Notes: generated by a model from the letters alone, not told the origin. A stretch of 64,000 nucleotides of DNA from Clostridium chrysemydis (GCF_015234215.1 NZ_JADEKP010000003.1:186001-250000); one strand, 5' to 3'. Numbered from the stretch's first letter, positions 25,456 through 36,392 are shown. Program-made: numbers and translations.

Positions 25456-25989
25456 ATGGTTTTATTAATTGTAGATACACAAAAACTACTAGTAAATAAT
25501 GAATTATATAATTTAGAGGATTTTGTTAAAAATATAAAAGAGTTAATAGATATAGCTAGAAAGAATAATATAGAGATAATCTATATAGTTCACGATGAAG
25601 GAGCTGGAACTGAGCTAACTAGAGGAAAAACAGGTTTTGAAATCTATGAAGACTTTAAAGCTTTAGGGGATGAAAAGGTATTTGTTAAAAATTTTAATAG
25701 TGCATTTAAAGGAACAGGACTATTAGAATATTTAAAAGAAAAGAATGAGAAAAATATAATTGTTGCAGGTCTTCAAACTGATAAATGCATTGATGCGACT
25801 ATAAAGTGCGGCTTTGAACACGGGTTTAATAAGATTGTTCCAAGTTACGCGAATTCAACTATAGATAATGAGTTTATGGATAGTGAAATGAGCTATAAAT
25901 ATTACAATGAGTTTATGTGGAAAGATAGATATGCAGAGTGCATTTCATTAAAGGAAGTAATAGATACAATGAAAAGCTTAGTGCGCTAA
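25456..25989 (+). CDS. Isochorismatase-family cysteine hydrolase
   Basis: A 177-residue alpha/beta hydrolase of the isochorismatase/nicotinamidase superfamily. The catalytic triad is visible: Asp7 (LIVDTQ), Lys78 (FVKNFNSAF) and Cys111 (VAGLQTDKCIDAT). The site AGGAGGAAATTGG is upstream. The last codons (KSLVR and stop) lie inside a hairpin shared with the small-RNA element, so the present C-terminus has been shaped by that insertion. Substrate unknown. Confidence 0.88.
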   Translation: MVLLIVDTQKLLVNNELYNLEDFVKNIKELIDIARKNNIEIIYIVHDEGAGTELTRGKTGFEIYEDFKALGDEKVFVKNFNSAFKGTGLLEYLKEKNEKNIIVAGLQTDKCIDATIKCGFEHGFNKIVPSYANSTIDNEFMDSEMSYKYYNEFMWKDRYAECISLKEVIDTMKSLVR

Positions 25990-25997
25990 CACTAAGC
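25976..25997. repeat. Remnant hairpin of the small-RNA element
   Basis: The hairpin with arms GCTTAGTG (25976-25983) and CACTAAGC (25990-25997) is identical, loop included, to those at 5479 and 26698. The next ~30 bases (CTTAAAACATTG...) still resemble the second hairpin of the element. It supplies the last codons of the plus-strand gene, and on the minus strand (TTTTC follows) it can end the opposite gene. Confidence 0.75.
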
Positions 25998-26455
25998 TAA
26001 GGCTTAAAACATTGTTTTAAATTATAGACAATATTATTTATTAATGAAATAAATGAGGATATAAATAGTGCATAGGTTAAATAGTAATAGTACGTATAAA
26101 AAACTGGTAGGTATACATTTCGGTCTATTATTAAAACTTTATAGTTAATAAATAGTATTAATATCATCAAAATATCTATGATTATTGAAAACATATAAAT
26201 TATTTTAAGCGTTTTTCTATTTTTGATACTTTTAATAATTTTTGATGAAAACATAATAAAAACTATATTAATACAAAATAATATAGGTAATATAATTGGT
26301 AACTGATACACTGAAAAAAGAGGTGGGATGCGATATATAAACATTGTTACAGGATTAGTTGGAAATTCTATTAGATTACCTGATATAGATCTAAAAAGGG
26401 CTAAAAGTAAAAAGATATAAAATACATTTCTAATAGTTAAGAATATTTTTTTCAA
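25997..26455 (-). CDS. Integral membrane protein, unknown
   Basis: A 152-residue protein with four hydrophobic segments (about 8-25, 45-70, 82-105, 118-142 counted from the chosen start). GGAGG precedes two TTG codons; the one at 26455 (MKKIFLTIRN) has the better 9-base spacing, 26461 is the alternative. Its stop lies at the edge of the repeated hairpin. No family recognised. Confidence 0.6.
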   Translation of the reverse strand: MKKIFLTIRNVFYIFLLLALFRSISGNLIEFPTNPVTMFIYRIPPLFSVYQLPIILPILFCINIVFIMFSSKIIKSIKNRKTLKIIYMFSIIIDILMILILFINYKVLIIDRNVYLPVFYTYYYYLTYALFISSFISLINNIVYNLKQCFKP

Positions 26456-26623
26456 AGTCAAATACCTCCAAATTGTCGTTTATATACATTATATACTATT
26501 TATAGAATGCTTGTATTGAAAGGGAAGCGACTGGTTTAAATAGATTTTCATTGGAATTAATTACAAGTAATTTAATTAAGATTTTGATGTTTATTTTTTG
26601 TGAAACTTTGATATAATTCAAAT

Positions 26624-26818
26624 AGGAAACTCACTCAGTTAAGCTGAGGAGTGCAGAATTCTAAAGAAACAAGTTTCTAAGAATTCTAGCAAGAAAAGCT
26701 TAGTGCGCTAACACTAAGCTAATACTTAAAACGTTTATTTGTTTTAGGGCTATTGAATTAAACGAAATATGTTAACAAAAAAGATGCTAATCTTCGCTTG
26801 ATGGGGCATCTTTTTTTT
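26624..26818 (+). ncRNA. Orphan small RNA, third copy of the element
   Basis: The -10 region (TGATATAAT ending 26617, preceded by GTTTATTTTT) is the same as in the two other copies. The RNA has extra 5' hairpins (CTCAG/CTGAG and a long AGAATTCT/AGAATTCT stem), then the shared GCTTAGTG/CACTAAGC (26698-26719) and TTAAAACG/TGTTTTAG hairpins, and a strong terminator (AAAGATGC 26780-26787, GCATCTTT 26806-26813, 8 T). On the minus strand only a toxin-like tail (QKKDAPSSED, stop) remains, so the toxin frame is gone. The rest of 26462-26904 is the katG promoter region. Confidence 0.6.
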
Positions 26819-26859
26819 GCTAGAAAATATATCATAGCATCCGCCTTATAACTATATAA

Positions 26860-29091
<2,232 letters not shown>

Positions 29092-29101
29092 ATTATTAAA
29101 A

Positions 29102-29126
29102 GAGTAAGTAATTTTTTACTTACTCC
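29102..29126. terminator. Terminator after katG
   Basis: Arms GAGTAAGTAA (29102-29111) and TTACTTACTC (29116-29125), near the end of the convergent GNAT gene. Confidence 0.65.
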
Positions 29127-29132
29127 TTTAAG

Positions 29133-29765
29133 TTAGCTTAATTTATAACTATATAAAAACACATCTAAATCAGAATTTGCACGATCAAACTTGATTCTCT
29201 TTTCGTTTATTCTTTTAAAGTTTTGACTATCGTAAAAACCGTAGTTACATCTAGTATCAGTATAAAGATATAAAGATTTAACCTTCATTTTATCCATATA
29301 TTGAAGTAAGCTTTTAACTAAAGCTTTTCCAACTCCTAGCCCTCTAGATTCTTCTGACACTATAAAAAGTTGAATACATCCGTCAAAAGAATCTTCTTTT
29401 CCTTTTATTATTTCTTTATAAGTTTCAGTTACTTTAGAAAATTCTTTTATTAACTTTTTATTTTCTTTATTTATAAAGATAAGCTTTGTTAATGTAGTTA
29501 AATAGTTAAATCTATTATGGAATTTTTTTATTTTTACTGGATCACTTTTAGCCTTCCCGAGTATTATTCCTATAACTTTATTATCTTTTACGCAAACCTT
29601 ACTAAAAGTACTATCTAATATGCACCCTTCTAGGTAAATAGTTAAAACCTTATCTAAAACATCCTTATCTTTAATAAATTCATTAAAACCAAAGGCTGTG
29701 CAGATAAGTTCTTTAATTCTTTCATAATCCTCTTTACATAAGGCTCTATATTTAACATCTCTCAT
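29133..29765 (-). CDS. GNAT family N-acetyltransferase
   Basis: A 210-residue protein: YRALCKEDYERIKELICTAF at the start, acetyl-CoA loop SEESRGLGVGKALVKSL at about 135-150 (R-x-x-G-x-G/A) and YTDTRCNYGFYDSQNFKRIN near the end. A MerR-type promoter (19-base spacer) drives it from the divergent regulator at 29885, so it is probably induced by the ligand of that regulator; a drug-acetylating role is possible. Confidence 0.85.
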   Translation of the reverse strand: MRDVKYRALCKEDYERIKELICTAFGFNEFIKDKDVLDKVLTIYLEGCILDSTFSKVCVKDNKVIGIILGKAKSDPVKIKKFHNRFNYLTTLTKLIFINKENKKLIKEFSKVTETYKEIIKGKEDSFDGCIQLFIVSEESRGLGVGKALVKSLLQYMDKMKVKSLYLYTDTRCNYGFYDSQNFKRINEKRIKFDRANSDLDVFLYSYKLS

Positions 29766-29828
29766 AAAATCAATCCTTTCAATTTTTACAAAAATTATTT
29801 AATATTTAGTATTTTTTATCTTATAATT

Positions 29829-29859
29829 ATAGTAATATCTCCTCTAAGGGGAGAGTCAA
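29829..29859 (-). promoter_or_regulatory. MerR-type promoter for the GNAT gene
   Basis: On the minus strand TTGACT (29859-29854), a 19-base spacer holding the dyad CTCCCCTTAGAGGAG, and TACTAT (29834-29829). The over-long spacer with a central palindrome is the mark of promoters activated by MerR regulators through DNA untwisting. Orientation shows that the GNAT gene is the target. Confidence 0.78.
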
Positions 29860-29884
29860 CCTTAGATTTAAAGGAAGTGAAAAA

Positions 29885-30679
29885 ATGCAAAATTTATTTT
29901 CTATAGGGGAAGTTTCAAAGATTAAAGGAATAACTATAAAGGCATTAAGGTACTATCAAAAGGTAGGAATTCTTAGCCCTAAATACATAGATGAATCTAC
30001 TGGATATAGATATTATTCTATAGAGCAGTTTGTTTATATTGATATAATTAAGGCTTGCAGGGAACTTGGAACTAGCATAAAAGAATTACAAGATATTTTT
30101 AAAAAATGTGATATGGAAAACTTAATAGAGTTTTTAGATAAAAAGAGAAGTGAAGCTGAAGAAAATATAAATAAAATGAAAGAAATTATAAAAAATATAG
30201 ATACCTTAAAAGATGGGGTAGAGCATTCTAAAGATATCTTGCTTAAAGAAGATATAGAAATCAAAAATTTTAAAGAAAGATATATTGTTATAGCGCCTTG
30301 CAGTGAGTCAGGAGATTTAAAAGAACTCCTATACTTTTCTAATTTAAATAAAATAATAAGAGATAATAATATTGATATATCTATGGAACAAGGAATAATA
30401 TATGATGTTTTAAAAGAAGACCAAGTTAAACCTAAGTATGTTTTTAGAGTTATAAAAAATATTAAAGGGCTAAAAGAAAATGATTTTATAAAAAAGTTAC
30501 CAAAGGGAGAGTATTTAACTTTATCTTATAAAAAAGAAAATGAGTCAGAAAGAGTAAAAAAGATAGGCGAGTACGCTAAAATTAACAACATAGAGATAAA
30601 AAGTTTTATTGAATTTGATTTGTTTGACGATTTATTCAATATCGATTCATATAGCTGTCAGATACAGATTTTAGTTTAG
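29885..30679 (+). CDS. MerR family regulator with C-terminal effector domain
   Basis: A 264-residue protein: MerR HTH at 1-70 (SIGEVSKIKGITIKALRYYQ, then ILSPKYIDESTGYRYYSIEQ), a coiled linker (about 78-115) and a C-terminal domain of about 145 residues resembling the GyrI/BmrR drug-binding fold. Divergent from the GNAT gene with a MerR-type promoter between them. It probably senses a small lipophilic or cationic compound. Confidence 0.88.
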   Translation: MQNLFSIGEVSKIKGITIKALRYYQKVGILSPKYIDESTGYRYYSIEQFVYIDIIKACRELGTSIKELQDIFKKCDMENLIEFLDKKRSEAEENINKMKEIIKNIDTLKDGVEHSKDILLKEDIEIKNFKERYIVIAPCSESGDLKELLYFSNLNKIIRDNNIDISMEQGIIYDVLKEDQVKPKYVFRVIKNIKGLKENDFIKKLPKGEYLTLSYKKENESERVKKIGEYAKINNIEIKSFIEFDLFDDLFNIDSYSCQIQILV

Positions 30680-30827
30680 GTGAAAGAAAAAGGTCTTAAT
30701 TTTAAAATGTTAAAATTTGTTCACAATAGTTAAATGTATGTTAGTAATATATACATATAAAATTAGGGAGAATATAATGGGGGAATAAATTTTATTAAGA
30801 CATGCATTAGAATGGAGATTATGAGAA

Positions 30828-32762
30828 ATGAAGAAAAAAGTAAGTATAGCTTCTTTATTAGTAGCACTCGGGATTGTGTATGGGGATATAGGAACATCAC
30901 CTCTTTATGTTATGAAATCAATGATAGGAGTAAATAATGGTTACATTTCAAAGGACCTTGTCTTAGGTGGGGTATCTCTTGTAATTTGGACCTTAACACT
31001 TCAAACTACTATAAAGTATATAATGTTAACTTTAGAAGCTGACAACAATGGTGAGGGTGGGATATTTTCTTTATTTACCCTTGTTAGAAAAAAAGCTAAA
31101 TGGCTGATAGTGCCTGCACTTATAGGAGGAGCTACCTTGCTTGCAGACGGGATGATAACTCCGCCAGTAACGGTAACATCAGCAATAGAAGGTCTAACTT
31201 TAGTTTTACCTATTGATACTGAAAGTATAATAATAATTGTAATAAGTATATTAACTGTACTATTTTTACTTCAAAGGTTTGGAACAGATATAATAGGAAA
31301 GATGTTTGGACCTATGATGGTAGTTTGGTTTTCAATGCTTATGATATTAGGACTTAACGAACTTTTAAAATACCCTGAAATTATTAGGGCATTTAATCCG
31401 TATTATGGGATTCATTTATTAATTACTAGTCCTGAAAGTGTTTATATATTAGGTGCAGTATTCCTTTGTACTACAGGTGCAGAAGCACTATATTCTGACT
31501 TAGGGCACTGTGGTAAGAAAAATATAAGATACACTTGGGTTTTTGTGAAAATATGTTTAATAATTAATTACTTAGGTCAAGGAGCTTGGTTAATTCTAAG
31601 AGAAGGAAGTGTAATTAAGGAGAATCCATTCTTTTTAATTATGCCAAGTTGGTTTGTAATACCTGGAACTATAATAGCAACTATTGCAGCAATAATTGCG
31701 AGTCAGGCACTTATTACAGGATCATTTACTTTAGTATCTGAGGCGATTAAATTAAATCTTTTCCCAAAACTCCAAGTCAGATATCCAAACGATGATAAGG
31801 GGAAAATTTATATACCTGCGGTAAATTATTTACTTTATATAGGGTGTGTATTATTAGTATTAAAGTTTCAAAAATCAGAAAATATGGAAGCTGCATACGG
31901 GCTTGCAATAACTATAACGATGCTTATGACAACTTTATTATTATTTGAATACATAAGATGTATTAAGAAAAAATTAGTTATGTCTATAATTGTACTTGTA
32001 GTGTTTATGACAATTGAACTTGGATTCTTATATGCTAATTTATTTAAATTTATAAATGGTGGATATATAACTGTCTTAATAGCATGTGCAATTATTTTCC
32101 TAATGTATATATGGATTTACGGTACAATAATCAGAAAGAGATACAGTCAATACGTAGATATACTTGATTACAAAGATGATTTTGAATCTTTATATGAAGA
32201 TAAAGAATTACCTCTTTATGCAACTAATATAGTTTATCTAACAGAGTCACAAAACTACGAAAAAATCGAAAGCAAAATAATGTATTCAATTTTTAATAAG
32301 CAACCAAAGCGTGGAAAATACTATTGGTTTATAAATGTAAAAGTAACAGATGAACCTTACACTAAGGCGTATAGCGTAAAAACTATAGTACCAAACAAGG
32401 TATTTTGTATTCAATTTAATTTAGGGTTCCGTATAAACCAAAAGATAAATGTTTTCTTACACCAAATAATTCAAGAGATGGTGCGTGAAGGTGAAGTTAA
32501 GTTTAAACCAAAAGAATATATGCTTAATAACAGCAGATGTTCTGTAGGTGATTTTAAATTTATTTTATTAAAAGAAATACTTTCAAATGAAAATGACCTT
32601 TCAAAGTGGGATAGCTTTGTAACTAGCGCAAAATTAACAATCAAAAAAATAACAGTTTCTCCTGCTAAATGGTTTGGAATAGATACAAGCAACGTTGAAA
32701 CAGAACAAGTTCCAATCATTATAGGAGAAAGAGAAAATATAAAATTAACTAGGATAGATTAA
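30828..32762 (+). CDS. kup: KUP-type potassium transporter
   Basis: A 644-residue K+ uptake protein with the N-terminal KUP signature ALGIVYGDIGTSPLYVMKSM, NNGEGGIFSLFTL and GAEALYSDLGHCG, about 12 membrane segments up to residue 445, and a soluble C-terminal domain. K+/H+ symport is established for the family. No c-di-AMP riboswitch can be recognised in the 148-base leader; a three-codon frame (ATGGGGGAATAA) sits behind an AGGGAG site there. Confidence 0.92.
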   Translation: MKKKVSIASLLVALGIVYGDIGTSPLYVMKSMIGVNNGYISKDLVLGGVSLVIWTLTLQTTIKYIMLTLEADNNGEGGIFSLFTLVRKKAKWLIVPALIGGATLLADGMITPPVTVTSAIEGLTLVLPIDTESIIIIVISILTVLFLLQRFGTDIIGKMFGPMMVVWFSMLMILGLNELLKYPEIIRAFNPYYGIHLLITSPESVYILGAVFLCTTGAEALYSDLGHCGKKNIRYTWVFVKICLIINYLGQGAWLILREGSVIKENPFFLIMPSWFVIPGTIIATIAAIIASQALITGSFTLVSEAIKLNLFPKLQVRYPNDDKGKIYIPAVNYLLYIGCVLLVLKFQKSENMEAAYGLAITITMLMTTLLLFEYIRCIKKKLVMSIIVLVVFMTIELGFLYANLFKFINGGYITVLIACAIIFLMYIWIYGTIIRKRYSQYVDILDYKDDFESLYEDKELPLYATNIVYLTESQNYEKIESKIMYSIFNKQPKRGKYYWFINVKVTDEPYTKAYSVKTIVPNKVFCIQFNLGFRINQKINVFLHQIIQEMVREGEVKFKPKEYMLNNSRCSVGDFKFILLKEILSNENDLSKWDSFVTSAKLTIKKITVSPAKWFGIDTSNVETEQVPIIIGERENIKLTRID

Positions 32763-32803
32763 AGGTTTTAGACTTTAAATCTAAGCAGGATAAGGAGATT
32801 TTA

Positions 32804-33199
32804 ATGAGTCAATCGATAGTAAATATTTCATTAGTAGTAAGAGATTATGATGAGGCAATAGACTTTTTCACAAAAAAGCTGAGCTTTGATTTAATCGAAG
32901 ACACCTATATAAAAGAGCAAGATAAAAGATGGGTAGTTGTAGTTCCAAAAGGTTCAAAAGGGGCGTCAATACTTCTTGCAAAAGCATCTAAGGCTGAGCA
33001 AGAATCTTTTATAGGAAACCAAACTGGAAATAGGGTATTTCTATTTTTAGGAACTGATGATTTTTGGAGAGACTATGAAAAAATGATTAAAAACGGAGTA
33101 GAATTTGTACGGGAACCTAAAGAGCAAGAATATGGAATTGTAGCTGTATTTAAAGATTTATATGGTAACCTTTGGGACTTAGTTCAATACAAAAAGTAA
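32804..33199 (+). CDS. VOC family (glyoxalase/bleomycin-resistance-like) protein
   Basis: A 131-residue protein with the two-fold beta-alpha-beta-beta-beta pattern: IVNISLVVRDYDEAIDFFTK at the N-terminus and GIVAVFKDLYGNLWDLVQYK at the end. The metal-ligand positions of glyoxalase I are not all present (Asn rather than His near the start), as in many VOC proteins. RBS AAGGAG. Function unknown. Confidence 0.85.
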   Translation: MSQSIVNISLVVRDYDEAIDFFTKKLSFDLIEDTYIKEQDKRWVVVVPKGSKGASILLAKASKAEQESFIGNQTGNRVFLFLGTDDFWRDYEKMIKNGVEFVREPKEQEYGIVAVFKDLYGNLWDLVQYKK

Positions 33200-33209
33200 A
33201 AGATATTAA

Positions 33210-33243
33210 AAAGCTAGGAGTTTAAAAACTTCTAGCTTTTTTG
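33210..33243 (+). terminator. Terminator after the VOC gene
   Basis: Stem AAAGCTAGGAGTT with AACTTCTAGCTTT (one mismatch), then TTTTG. Confidence 0.75.
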
Positions 33244-33274
33244 TTGACTCTAACATTATGTAATAGTTTATTAT
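33244..33274 (+). promoter_or_regulatory. MerR-type autoregulated promoter
   Basis: TTGACT (33244-33249), exactly 19 bases, TATTAT (33269-33274). The spacer CTAACATTATGTAATAG has dyad character. It directs transcription into the MerR/TipAS gene at 33365. Confidence 0.72.
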
Positions 33275-33364
33275 AAAATCATAGAGAGATAGATACAAAA
33301 AATTTATGTGCCGGCAAATAAATAAAAGTATTAAAACTCTAAGCTTAAAAGAGGAGATGAAGTT

Positions 33365-34522
33365 ATGAGAACAGTAAAACAAGTTTCAGATATAACAGGT
33401 GTCAGCGTTAGAATGTTACACCACTACGACAAAATAGGTTTATTAAAACCTAAAGAGCTAACAAACGCAGGGTATAGACTTTATGATGATGAGTCTCTTG
33501 AAACTTTGCAGCAAATATTATTTTTTAAGGAACTTGATTTTAGTTTAAATGAAATAAAAGAAATTATAACTACTCCAAATTTTGATAAGACTAGGGCCTT
33601 AGAAAACCATAAAAAACTTATAACTTTAAAAAGGGATAGGTTAAATGGGCTTTTAAAGCTAATAGATGAAAGTTTAGAAGGAGCAAAAAATATGAGTTTT
33701 AAAGAATTTGATATGAGTGAATATTATGAGGCACTTAATAATTTTAAAAGGGAAAATACAGAAAAAGTAATAAAGCTTTGGGGGAGCTTAGAAAATTTTG
33801 ATAATATGATAAATAACATAAAATCAAAAGAAGAAGATTTTTATAAAATGGCAGTAGAACAGTATGGAAGCATTAATAAATACACAGATTCAGTTTTAAA
33901 AAATATAAATGAATCTTTAGCTATTAAAAATGCTGAAAAAGTAGATAAATATAAAGAAGATATATTAAATGGTAATAATAAAATACTCCAAAACTTTTAT
34001 AAAGAACTTACAAAGAATCTAAAAGAGATGCCAAGTTCAGATAAGGTACAAGCTATAGCAAATAAAATTAAAGAGTTATCTAAAGAAGAATATGAAATTT
34101 TTAGGGGGGAGTTTGGAGACGACTACTGGTATTCTTTAGTACAAGCTTTTAGAGCTAGTAATGAATGGATAAAGGAAGTTAATTATATTTTTAAAAGTGG
34201 AGCTTCAGAATTTATATTTAAAGCATTAAATTATAATTTGGGAAATTATGAGACAAAGTTAGAATCTTTATATAAAAAACTTACCTTTGATTTAAATAAA
34301 GATATAAAGTCTAAAGAGATTAGAAAAATAGTCTCTTTAATAATAAAAGAAACGGAGTTTAGAAATAAGCGCTTAAATATTTCTTTAGGAGAGAATTATT
34401 GGAGTTATATAGGAAATCAATACCTTTCTAATTCTATTTTAAGAGAAGGAATTGATAAAAAGTATGGAAAAGGTGCCTCGGATTTTATAGGTAAGGCTAT
34501 AGAATTTTATTTTGAAAACTAG
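33365..34522 (+). CDS. MerR/TipA-type regulator with duplicated TipAS-like domain
   Basis: A 385-residue regulator, far longer than TipA-like proteins (about 250). HTH at 1-70 (TGVSVRMLHHYDKIGLLKPK), coiled dimerisation helix at about 75-115. Two copies of the TipAS antibiotic-binding unit follow: GDDYWYSLVQAFRASNEWIK to KSGASEFIFKAL (about 249-291) and GENYWSYIGNQYLSNSILRE to GKGASDFIGKAI (about 340-383). TipAS domains trap thiopeptide-type antibiotics. The promoter upstream has a 19-base MerR spacer, so it likely activates itself. No neighbouring resistance gene is evident. Confidence 0.85.
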   Translation: MRTVKQVSDITGVSVRMLHHYDKIGLLKPKELTNAGYRLYDDESLETLQQILFFKELDFSLNEIKEIITTPNFDKTRALENHKKLITLKRDRLNGLLKLIDESLEGAKNMSFKEFDMSEYYEALNNFKRENTEKVIKLWGSLENFDNMINNIKSKEEDFYKMAVEQYGSINKYTDSVLKNINESLAIKNAEKVDKYKEDILNGNNKILQNFYKELTKNLKEMPSSDKVQAIANKIKELSKEEYEIFRGEFGDDYWYSLVQAFRASNEWIKEVNYIFKSGASEFIFKALNYNLGNYETKLESLYKKLTFDLNKDIKSKEIRKIVSLIIKETEFRNKRLNISLGENYWSYIGNQYLSNSILREGIDKKYGKGASDFIGKAIEFYFEN

Positions 34523-34536
34523 ATAATTTTAAAAAC

Positions 34537-34576
34537 GCCAAAATAGCATTAGTTTTATGCTGTTTTGGCATTAAAT
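34537..34576 (+). terminator. Terminator after the TipA-like gene
   Basis: Arms GCCAAAATAGCAT (34537-34549) and ATGCTGTTTTGGC (34557-34569), then ATTAAATTT; the T run is weak. Confidence 0.65.
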
Positions 34577-34683
34577 TTATAATTGCAACTTCAAGTTTCT
34601 AAAATGCAAAGGGTAGTTGGTGTTTTATTTAAAGAATAGATTTTATAATTTTAGTATAATTAAATAAGAGAGGATTGAAGTTT

Positions 34684-35232
34684 ATGAGTTTTTCAGAGAA
34701 TTTAAAATCAATTAGAAAAGAAAAGGGTATTTCACAAGAAGATTTAGCGGAGATAATAGGAGTGAGCAGGCAAGCTGTTTCTAAGTGGGAACAAGGCTCA
34801 GGATATCCTGAGATGGAAAAGTTACTTATATTATCAAAAAAGCTTAATATTTCTTTAGATTATTTGATGTTAGGTGAAGTAAAAGAAAAAGATGAGGGCA
34901 AATTAAATAATGTAATAGTTCCAACTGGGAAGATTACGATTAAATCTTTTGATGGTAAATCTATAGTTAATTGTTATAAAGTTTTAGCGTCAGAGGTTAT
35001 GTATAAAGCTAAGGATGATGAACCTAGATATTGGCTTATAGGAGTTAATAGTGGAGCATTTTGGGGTGAAAAATCCATAGTTTTAGGTTGGTATAAAGAT
35101 GAAGATAGTATAAAGGGTGAGATGAGCGAGATAATAAAAGCTATGAATAAGGGAATGCCAGCTTACACCTTAAAATACGCAGTTAATGTTAAAAATAAAT
35201 TATTAAGAGTTAAAATTGATAAAGAAGAATAA
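34684..35232 (+). CDS. XRE-family HTH protein
   Basis: A 182-residue protein from ATG 34684 (GAGAGGA 9 bases before). XRE helix-turn-helix at 1-60 (GISQEDLAEIIGVSRQAVSK, then WEQGSGYPEMEKLLILS) and a C-terminal region of about 110 residues with SEVMYKAKDDEPRYWLIGVN that I do not recognise. No promoter palindrome identified. Confidence 0.85.
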   Translation: MSFSENLKSIRKEKGISQEDLAEIIGVSRQAVSKWEQGSGYPEMEKLLILSKKLNISLDYLMLGEVKEKDEGKLNNVIVPTGKITIKSFDGKSIVNCYKVLASEVMYKAKDDEPRYWLIGVNSGAFWGEKSIVLGWYKDEDSIKGEMSEIIKAMNKGMPAYTLKYAVNVKNKLLRVKIDKEE

Positions 35233-35295
35233 AAATGATATGCTAAAATATGTAAAATACAAATTTTAGGGGTTTTAAAAGGAGAGGTAAAGGGC

Positions 35296-35754
35296 ATGGT
35301 GCATTTAGCTTATTGCGATGATAAATCTAAAGAATTATCAAAAATATTAGATGGAAGTAAAACTATGATTATTCGAGGAGCGGCTGGAAGAAAAATTCCG
35401 CACAGTAGGATTTTTAAAGATGAAATAATATATTTTATGGAAAAGGGAAGCAAAAAAATATCGGCTAAAGCAACAGTTAGTGATGTTAAAAATCTTATTA
35501 AACTTACAGAAGAAGAAATAACAAAAAATATTGAAGAAAATAATGAAAAGTTACAATTAACTGAAAAACAGAAACAAAGATGGCATAAGAAATGTCTATG
35601 TTTAGTAGAGTTTAAAGATCTTGAAAAAATAGAAGAATTAGATTTCGATCATCAAAGCAATATGGATGATTGGCTAATTATTGATAAAATAGAAGATGTA
35701 GTAGTTGGAACTAGTATTCCATATAATTATGATAAATCTAAATTTAATAAATAA
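35296..35754 (+). CDS. ASCH/PUA-like domain protein, unknown function
   Basis: A 152-residue protein: MVHLAYCDDKSKELSKILDG, then SKTMIIRGAAGRKIPHSRIF and IYFMEKGSKKISAKATVSDV suggest a PUA-like beta barrel of the ASCH kind, which binds RNA or nucleotides. Later KQRWHKKCLCLVEFKDLEKI and NMDDWLIIDKIEDV. Such proteins are widespread in clostridia. Fold assignment is tentative. Confidence 0.6.
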   Translation: MVHLAYCDDKSKELSKILDGSKTMIIRGAAGRKIPHSRIFKDEIIYFMEKGSKKISAKATVSDVKNLIKLTEEEITKNIEENNEKLQLTEKQKQRWHKKCLCLVEFKDLEKIEELDFDHQSNMDDWLIIDKIEDVVVGTSIPYNYDKSKFNK

Positions 35755-35777
35755 CTAAAGGTAAGGTGGAATATACT

Positions 35778-36392
35778 ATGGATTTAAATGATATAAAAGA
35801 GAGACAGTACAATAAAAAATTATATTTTTGTAATGATGAAGAATTAGTTAAAGAGCAGCTAAAGTGTTTAGATTTGCTTTATGACTTTAATAATACAAGA
35901 CCTACAGAGCAAGAAAAGAGAACTAATTTATTAAAACAAATGTTTAGTGAACTAGGAGAAGATTGCTATATAGAGCCACCTTTAAGAGCAAACTGGGGTG
36001 GGAAAAATGTTCATTTTGGAAAGGGCGTTTATGCTAATTTCAATTTAACTTTAGTAGATGATGGTGAGATATTTGTGGGAGATAACGTTATGTTTGCTCC
36101 AAATGTAATTATAGATACAGCAACTCATCCAATCCACCCAGAACTTAGAAGAAAACAAGCACAATATAATCTTCCTATCTATATAGGTGATAATGTTTGG
36201 ATAGGTGCAGGTTCAATAGTTCTTCCAGGAGTTAAAATTGGGAAAAACTCTGTAATAGGTGCAGGAAGTATCGTTACTAGAGACATACCAGAAAATGTAG
36301 TAGCTATAGGAAGTCCTTGCAAAGTTTTAAGAGAGATTAATGAAGATGATTTAAAGTATTATCATAAAGATATGATAATAGATATAAAGTAA
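35778..36392 (+). CDS. Maltose/galactoside O-acetyltransferase-like hexapeptide protein
   Basis: A 204-residue LbH acetyltransferase; start at ATG 35778 with AAGGTGG 9 bases upstream. N-terminal Mac domain (KEQLKCLDLLYDFNNTRPTE), then left-handed beta-helix repeats with the catalytic His in IDTATHPIHPELRR and a C-terminal IYIGDNVWIGAGSIVLPG, IGAGSIVTRDIPENVVAIGS. It would transfer acetyl from acetyl-CoA to a sugar 6-hydroxyl. Confidence 0.9.
   Translation: MDLNDIKERQYNKKLYFCNDEELVKEQLKCLDLLYDFNNTRPTEQEKRTNLLKQMFSELGEDCYIEPPLRANWGGKNVHFGKGVYANFNLTLVDDGEIFVGDNVMFAPNVIIDTATHPIHPELRRKQAQYNLPIYIGDNVWIGAGSIVLPGVKIGKNSVIGAGSIVTRDIPENVVAIGSPCKVLREINEDDLKYYHKDMIIDIK

Noticed and set aside
29829-29859. 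Reading the MerR-type dyad as the promoter of the merR gene itself
   Set aside because: The hexamers and 19-base spacer are in order only on the minus strand, so the promoter drives the GNAT gene; autoregulation by occupancy remains possible.
30680-30827. c-di-AMP riboswitch before kup
   Set aside because: The leader is short, without the conserved hairpins of ydaO-type RNAs; only a three-codon frame is visible.
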